Shown: in pieces, positions 6,046-8,886 of the stretch
Layout of the letters: each line of letters begins with the position of its first letter
Numbering within the stretch: the first letter of the stretch is position 1
Assembly (NCBI RefSeq): GCF_946998835.1
Contig: NZ_CAMQAZ010000050.1
Span: 1 to 8,886 of the forward strand
Length of the DNA: 8,886 bases
Direction of reading: 5' to 3'
Source: an uncultured Corynebacterium sp.
Lineage (GTDB): Bacteria; Actinomycetota; Actinomycetes; Mycobacteriales; Mycobacteriaceae
Position numbers and translations under genes: made by a program
Notes under the pieces: model-generated
What the model was told of the DNA's origin: nothing
Seen by the model: only the letters and a program-made list of their open reading frames with translations
Databases searched by the model: none

Positions 6046-6378
6046 TTACGCGGCCTGCTGGTGGGGAATGGCGAAGACGATAACGACACAGTTCGTTTCC
6101 TCTGTTTCGCCGTCGGTTGGTGACAGGGTGCCTTCGATGGTGACAGTGGTGCCGTTGTCGTTCTCAGCGGTGTCATAGATGGCGAAGTCGTGGCGTGACT
6201 GTGGGTGCTGGTTCCAGAAGTCCAGCAGTTCGGCAGTGGCGTCCTTGAGGTTGGCGGCAGTGGCGGAGGTGGTGACCTGCTTCACGCCGTTGAAGTAGCA
6301 CTCTGAATAGATGCTGTGCGTCTCCGCAGTGATTGCCTGCAGCTTGGCGCCGAATGGTGACAGATCGTTAGTAGTCAT
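6046..6378 (-). CDS. Hypothetical protein (110 aa)
   Basis: A 110-aa acidic protein with an N-terminal helical half (AKLQAITAETHSIYSECYF; ANLKDATAELLDFWNQHP) and a C-terminal beta-rich part (DFAIYDTA; TTVTIEGTL; NCVVIVFAIP). AAGGAG lies 9 nt upstream of ATG 6378. It follows the AlpA-like gene by 12 bp and begins MTTN. Its strand pattern resembles that of the next gene, so the two may be distant paralogues. Function unknown. Confidence 0.68.
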   Translation of the reverse strand: MTTNDLSPFGAKLQAITAETHSIYSECYFNGVKQVTTSATAANLKDATAELLDFWNQHPQSRHDFAIYDTAENDNGTTVTIEGTLSPTDGETEETNCVVIVFAIPHQQAA

Positions 6379-6390
6379 CGGTATTTCTCC

Positions 6391-6618
6391 TTAAGCGGCT
6401 TGAGGGGTATCTGCGTCGGTTACTTCGGTCGGCAGTTCGTCGATGCCGAGCAGGTCGAGCAGTGGCTTGGTGGGGATAACATAACGGCCACCAATCTTGA
6501 TGACTTGAGTAGGGAAATCGTTGCCCCGGATTGCGGCGTATCCTCCACTTGCGCTGATCCCTAGAAGCTTTGAGGCCACTTGCACTGAGACGGTTGGCGG
6601 TAGCTCTCTATTAGGCAT
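6391..6618 (-). CDS. AlpA/excisionase-like MerR-type HTH protein
   Basis: A 75-aa protein with a helix-turn-helix at about 10-32 (TVSVQVASKLLGISASGGYA) and a short wing, FPTQVIKIGGRYVIPT (36-51), ending in an LLDLLGI helix. This is the winged-helix fold of AlpA and excisionase-family proteins, which bend DNA for excision or activate the element's promoter. AGGAGG lies 7-8 nt upstream of ATG 6618, the strongest ribosome-binding site in the window. It is the first gene of the leftward operon and is divergent from the repressor, the place of xis/str genes in phage satellites. Excisionase and activator roles cannot be told apart here. Confidence 0.82.
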   Translation of the reverse strand: MPNRELPPTVSVQVASKLLGISASGGYAAIRGNDFPTQVIKIGGRYVIPTKPLLDLLGIDELPTEVTDADTPQAA

Positions 6619-6755
6619 TCACACACCTCCTAAAAAATGTGACGTTCAGAAACAGTGCAATTACTGTCTCTAGAAAGAACATTACTATACGTGCAGTAAC
6701 AAAGCAATACTTGAAACATTAGTGAACATCGCATTTCTTGGTTAAAGTGCGATAT
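6619..6755. promoter_or_regulatory. Divergent promoter-operator region
   Basis: The gap between AlpA-like gene and repressor holds two operator candidates: ACAGTGCAATTACTGT at 6652-6667 (5-bp arms) and the quasi-palindrome TTACTATACGTGCAGTAA at 6682-6699, centred between 6690 and 6691. They share the half-site TTACT(G)/CAGTAA. A leftward -10, TATAGT (6689-6684 read on minus), sits inside the second operator, so binding there would block the main operon. On the plus strand TTAGTG (6719-6724) and TTAAAG (6742-6747), spaced 17 bp, could give a leaderless repressor mRNA starting near 6756; this second promoter is weak. Confidence 0.5.
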
Positions 6756-7280
6756 ATGGGCGACTGGCAAAAAGAAATGACCGCCAAAATCGGATCGGAA
6801 GTGCAGCGCTTACGCGGCGACCGGTCTCTACTCTGGCTAGAAACACGAACAGCCGAGCTAGGGCACAAGGTCGCAAGAAGCGGGCTATCTCAGCTCGAAA
6901 ACGGCAACCGGAAGTCAATCAGCGTTGCCGAGTGGCTAGTTTTGGCCGCTGCGCTCAACACTGCGCCCATCCTGCTCTTGTTTCCTGCCTACCCAGACGG
7001 CATCGTTGAGTACCTGCCGGGGCTGGAAGATCGGGCAATCCGAGCGGGCTCATGGGTGGAGGGGACTTCAACCTTCGTGGCTGAGTCCGGGGAAATTAAC
7101 TACTTTGAGAACCAGCTAGTTAAGGCTGCGCAGGAGCGGGAAAACACTCTCTACAAGGCGTTAAAGATGATGGAGGAGTACGGAGACTTTGAGGAATCGT
7201 TAACGTGGTTCAAAAGGGTTGTGCAACGACTCGAACAAACAATTAAGTCGCTTGGCGGCAGTGTTGCCGAAAAGGAATAG
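6756..7280 (+). CDS. Xre-family HTH repressor (immunity regulator)
   Basis: From ATG 6756 the protein is 174 aa. Residues about 8-78 form an Xre-type HTH domain (IGSEVQRLRGDRSLLWLE; VARSGLSQLENGNRKSISVA; LVLAAALNTAPILLLFP), and about 115-165 form a charged helical C-terminus for dimerisation. It is divergent from the AlpA-like gene and 2 bp ahead of the integrase, so it matches the master repressor of phage satellites (stl-like) by position. No clear Shine-Dalgarno precedes ATG 6756; a TTG at 6738 or GTG at 6747 could also serve, and a leaderless transcript is plausible. No self-cleavage (LexA-type) domain is visible, so release by a partner protein is more likely than by RecA. Confidence 0.85.
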   Translation: MGDWQKEMTAKIGSEVQRLRGDRSLLWLETRTAELGHKVARSGLSQLENGNRKSISVAEWLVLAAALNTAPILLLFPAYPDGIVEYLPGLEDRAIRAGSWVEGTSTFVAESGEINYFENQLVKAAQERENTLYKALKMMEEYGDFEESLTWFKRVVQRLEQTIKSLGGSVAEKE

Positions 7281-7282
7281 CC

Positions 7283-8446
7283 ATGTCCAGGGGTCAGCCA
7301 CCGACGCCACCAGGCACACACGGAAACATCTCATACAGCACCGCACCCAGCGGAAAAATCAGAGCACTAACAAACCTACGGCTCTACACCGGCAAACGAG
7401 TACAAGTCACAGCCACCGGCAAAAGTAAAGCTGAAGCCACCCGAAAACTAGAAGCACGCTGCACAGAACGGCTAGGCACCCCATATGCCGAGGTCATAAC
7501 CCCAAACACCCAACTATCCAAACTCATCGAAACTTGGATTGACCAGCACGACGTCACCGACCACTCAAAGCAGATTTACAAACAGGCCATCGATGCGCAC
7601 ATTCAAGAAGGGATAGGCCAGCTACGGCTAAACGAGCTATCGCCCGTAACCCTGCAGGCGTTTATCAACGAGCTAACCCCAGGTACAGCCAAAACCACAG
7701 CCACCGTCTTATCGGCGGCACTCAATTACGCCGTGCGCGTCGGCGGACTAGCAGCATCACCTTGGCAATCAATCAAACTGCCTAAAGCGGATAGAAAACC
7801 AGTTGCAAACATCACCAAAGAACAGCAAGACGCATACATTGAAGCCATTGAACGATGGTGTACTGGGCTAGATCCCAACCAGGGCGATGATGAAGAACCA
7901 GCGGGGCATAAGCGCGGCCACGGGCTACCCCAAATAGTACGAGTAATAGCCGGAAGCGGCCTGCGGAGCTCCGAGGTACTAGGACTAAGGATTACAGATG
8001 TAGACCCGGCTAACAGGCGCGTAATCGTGACCGGCCAGTCAGACGCGAGCGGCGGGCGAACCGAACGGATAAAAAACCACGCGTCACAGTTCGCGCGGCG
8101 AAACATCACCATCACGGCAGACGCGGCAGCAGCGATACAGGAACAGCTAGACAGTGAAGCCGTCCGATTCTGGGGTGAGCCACTTTTCCCCAGCAGGAAC
8201 GGGACTTACATCACAGTTCGGAATCTGAACCGCTGGCTACGTCTCGCAACCGCTGGAATGAACTTTGGTGTGAAGATAACGCCGAAACAATTTAGGTCTA
8301 CGATCTCTAGCCGTATTTCCGAGAAGTACGGTATCGACGCGGCGCAACGTCAGCTGGGGCACTCTAAGCGGACTACCACCGAGGCTTATTACACTGCGCC
8401 ACCGCCGTTGATTGAGGATTATCTGGGAGATCTAGAAAACGACTAG
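7283..8446 (+). CDS. Tyrosine recombinase / integrase (387 aa)
   Basis: A full-length phage-type tyrosine integrase. Residues about 25-65 look like an arm-site-binding domain, 75-160 the core-binding SAM-like domain (LIETWIDQHD through LSAALNYAVR), and 175-385 the catalytic domain. Catalytic residues: Arg228 in GSGLRSSE, Lys264 on the beta-hairpin, Arg338, His360 in QLGH, and Tyr369/Tyr370 in TEAYYT. At the usual HxxR box the sequence is KQFR (Lys335, Arg338), so His is replaced by Lys. AAAAGGAATAGCC precedes ATG 7283, 2 bp past the repressor stop, so the two are co-transcribed. It should integrate and excise the element with the AlpA-like protein. Confidence 0.93.
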   Translation: MSRGQPPTPPGTHGNISYSTAPSGKIRALTNLRLYTGKRVQVTATGKSKAEATRKLEARCTERLGTPYAEVITPNTQLSKLIETWIDQHDVTDHSKQIYKQAIDAHIQEGIGQLRLNELSPVTLQAFINELTPGTAKTTATVLSAALNYAVRVGGLAASPWQSIKLPKADRKPVANITKEQQDAYIEAIERWCTGLDPNQGDDEEPAGHKRGHGLPQIVRVIAGSGLRSSEVLGLRITDVDPANRRVIVTGQSDASGGRTERIKNHASQFARRNITITADAAAAIQEQLDSEAVRFWGEPLFPSRNGTYITVRNLNRWLRLATAGMNFGVKITPKQFRSTISSRISEKYGIDAAQRQLGHSKRTTTEAYYTAPPPLIEDYLGDLEND

Positions 8447-8552
8447 CCCTAGGACGCTCTGTGAGCGGTTGGAGGGTGTTAGGGTACGTGCCGCCCGCGT
8501 TTAACCGCTTAGAATGCGTTTGCGAACAGGGGTTTTGCGCAGGTCAACGAGG
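8447..8552. other. Integrase-distal intergenic region, possible attachment side
   Basis: No gene is seen. AGCGGTT (8464-8470) and AACCGCT (8503-8509) form a 7-bp inverted repeat with a 32-nt loop. Within it, GGGTACGTGCCGCCCGCG (8482-8499) resembles the 61-bp-array repeat but is 69 bp away from its first copy, so it may be a decayed unit. Because the integrase reads out toward this DNA, an attachment site is expected nearby, but no matching core was found at the left end. Confidence 0.3.
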
Positions 8553-8698
8553 GTAAGCCCCACCCGCGCACGGAAGCTAACGACTGGAATAATGTTCCAG
8601 TCGACCCTCGCCCGTAAGCCCCACCCGCGCACGGAAGATATTTTTACACCGGTGTAAAATTCGCCGGTTCAGAGGTAAGCCCTACATGCTCACGGGAG
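8553..8698. repeat. CRISPR-like direct repeats, exact 61-bp period
   Basis: Three copies of a 24-bp sequence start at 8553, 8614 and 8675. The first two are identical (GTAAGCCCCACC then CGCGCACGGAAG) and the third differs at 5-6 positions (GTAAGCCCTACA then TGCTCACGGGAG). The 61-bp spacing equals a type I-E CRISPR period, and on the minus strand the repeat has the usual CTTCC/CTCCC start and GGGGCTTAC end. No cas gene is in the window. Against an ordinary CRISPR, each intervening segment carries a palindrome 3-4 nt past the repeat. It could be a decayed CRISPR remnant of the host flank or a distinct repeat family. Confidence 0.6.
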
Positions 8699-8717
8699 AT
8701 ATTCCCGGTTCCGGGAA
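8581..8717. other. Three unrelated palindromes, one per 61-bp unit
   Basis: Unit 1 has CGACTGGAA (8581-8589) and TTCCAGTCG (8595-8603), 9-bp arms with a 5-nt centre. Unit 2 has TTTTACACCGGTGTAAAA (8642-8659), an 18-bp perfect palindrome. Unit 3 has TTCCCGG (8702-8708) and CCGGGAA (8711-8717), followed by another TTCCCGG (8720-8726). They share no sequence, yet start 4, 4 and 3 nt past the repeat. They could be operators, hairpins in an RNA, or cruciform-type DNA sites. Confidence 0.65.
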
Positions 8718-8726
8718 CCTTCCCGG

Positions 8727-8885
8727 TCATTGTTGACCGAGAACACTTTCTTCCATTTTCCGAAAAAAGTCATCTGCTACGAACCTCGTAACGGCTGAAC
8801 CGAGAGCAGGTGCTACGGCAAAAGGGGATCGTGAAGTGTCCCAGGTTTTGTTCCGTTTGAGTAGATGGGAAAATTTGGAACGTGC
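8727..8885 (-). CDS. Possible partial CDS, C-terminal end only
   Basis: A 52-codon open frame enters from the right edge on the minus strand and ends at TGA (8729-8727). The peptide has a protein-like composition (WDTSRSPFAVAPALGS; FVADDFFRKMEESVLGQQ) with a predicted C-terminal helix. Just past its stop comes the CCGGGAA/TTCCCGG palindrome, which could end the transcript though it lacks a T-run. An open frame this short could arise by chance. I do not recognise the product; if real it is probably a flanking host gene convergent with the integrase. Confidence 0.3.
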   Translation of the reverse strand, partial: ARSKFSHLLKRNKTWDTSRSPFAVAPALGSAVTRFVADDFFRKMEESVLGQQ

Positions 8886-8886
8886 C

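Noticed and set aside
7219..7428. Plus-strand frame across the repressor-integrase junction
   Set aside because: It overlaps the ends of two well-supported genes in another frame and has no ribosome-binding site or recognisable content.
317..8452. AGCCCTAG at both ends (317-324 and 8445-8452) as att core
   Set aside because: Eight bases shared between two several-hundred-base regions is expected by chance, and the right copy overlaps the integrase stop codon. CAGGGGTT and GTTAGGGT are shared equally well.

Overview
The window looks like a small integrative mobile element from a moderate-to-high GC actinobacterium, possibly Corynebacterium or a close relative. The host call rests on a WhiB-family gene, an actinophage-type HxxC/CxxC small protein and coding strands rich in A and C; it is an inference. 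The layout matches a phage satellite (PICI-like island) or a stripped prophage. A rightward repressor-integrase pair is divergent from a long leftward operon with an AlpA/excisionase-like HTH protein, small unknown genes, a primase-polymerase, an SF3 helicase, and then a cluster of origin-like iterons. No capsid, tail, terminase, portal, lysis or conjugation gene is visible.

Region by region. Positions 1-550 hold no gene: 13-bp inverted repeats bracket about 294 bp, and nine TGTTCCC-type repeats (383-504) look like replication iterons. A strong leftward terminator at 551-598 closes the operon. The leftward operon (6618 down to 620) encodes an AlpA-like HTH protein, three unrecognised small proteins, a HxxC/CxxC putative zinc protein, a 40-aa peptide, a primase-polymerase (PrimPol), a D5/P4-type helicase, a 66-aa protein, a WhiB-like protein and a 329-aa unknown. 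Several joints are stop/start overlaps, so translation is probably coupled. Between the 40-aa gene and the PrimPol gene lies about 237 bp without a gene (4511-4747). It is preceded by a good promoter and on the minus strand reads as a highly structured RNA whose last stem covers the PrimPol ribosome-binding site.

The 6619-6755 gap is the divergent control region with two inverted-repeat operator candidates. To its right are an Xre-type repressor (6756-7280) and a tyrosine integrase (7283-8446). Beyond the integrase, 8553-8698 carries three direct repeats at an exact 61-bp period, the period of type I-E CRISPR arrays. Each intervening segment has a different, near-perfect palindrome starting 3-4 nt after the repeat, which ordinary CRISPR spacers do not show. 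The right edge may contain the C-terminal end of a leftward gene.

Working model: the repressor holds the divergent promoters off. On induction the AlpA-like protein and integrase excise the element, and PrimPol plus helicase replicate it from the iteron origin, with replication gated by the structured leader. WhiB and the terminal unknown gene are candidates for manipulating host or helper phage. The most novel items are the palindrome-bearing 61-bp array and the structured leader of the replication genes.
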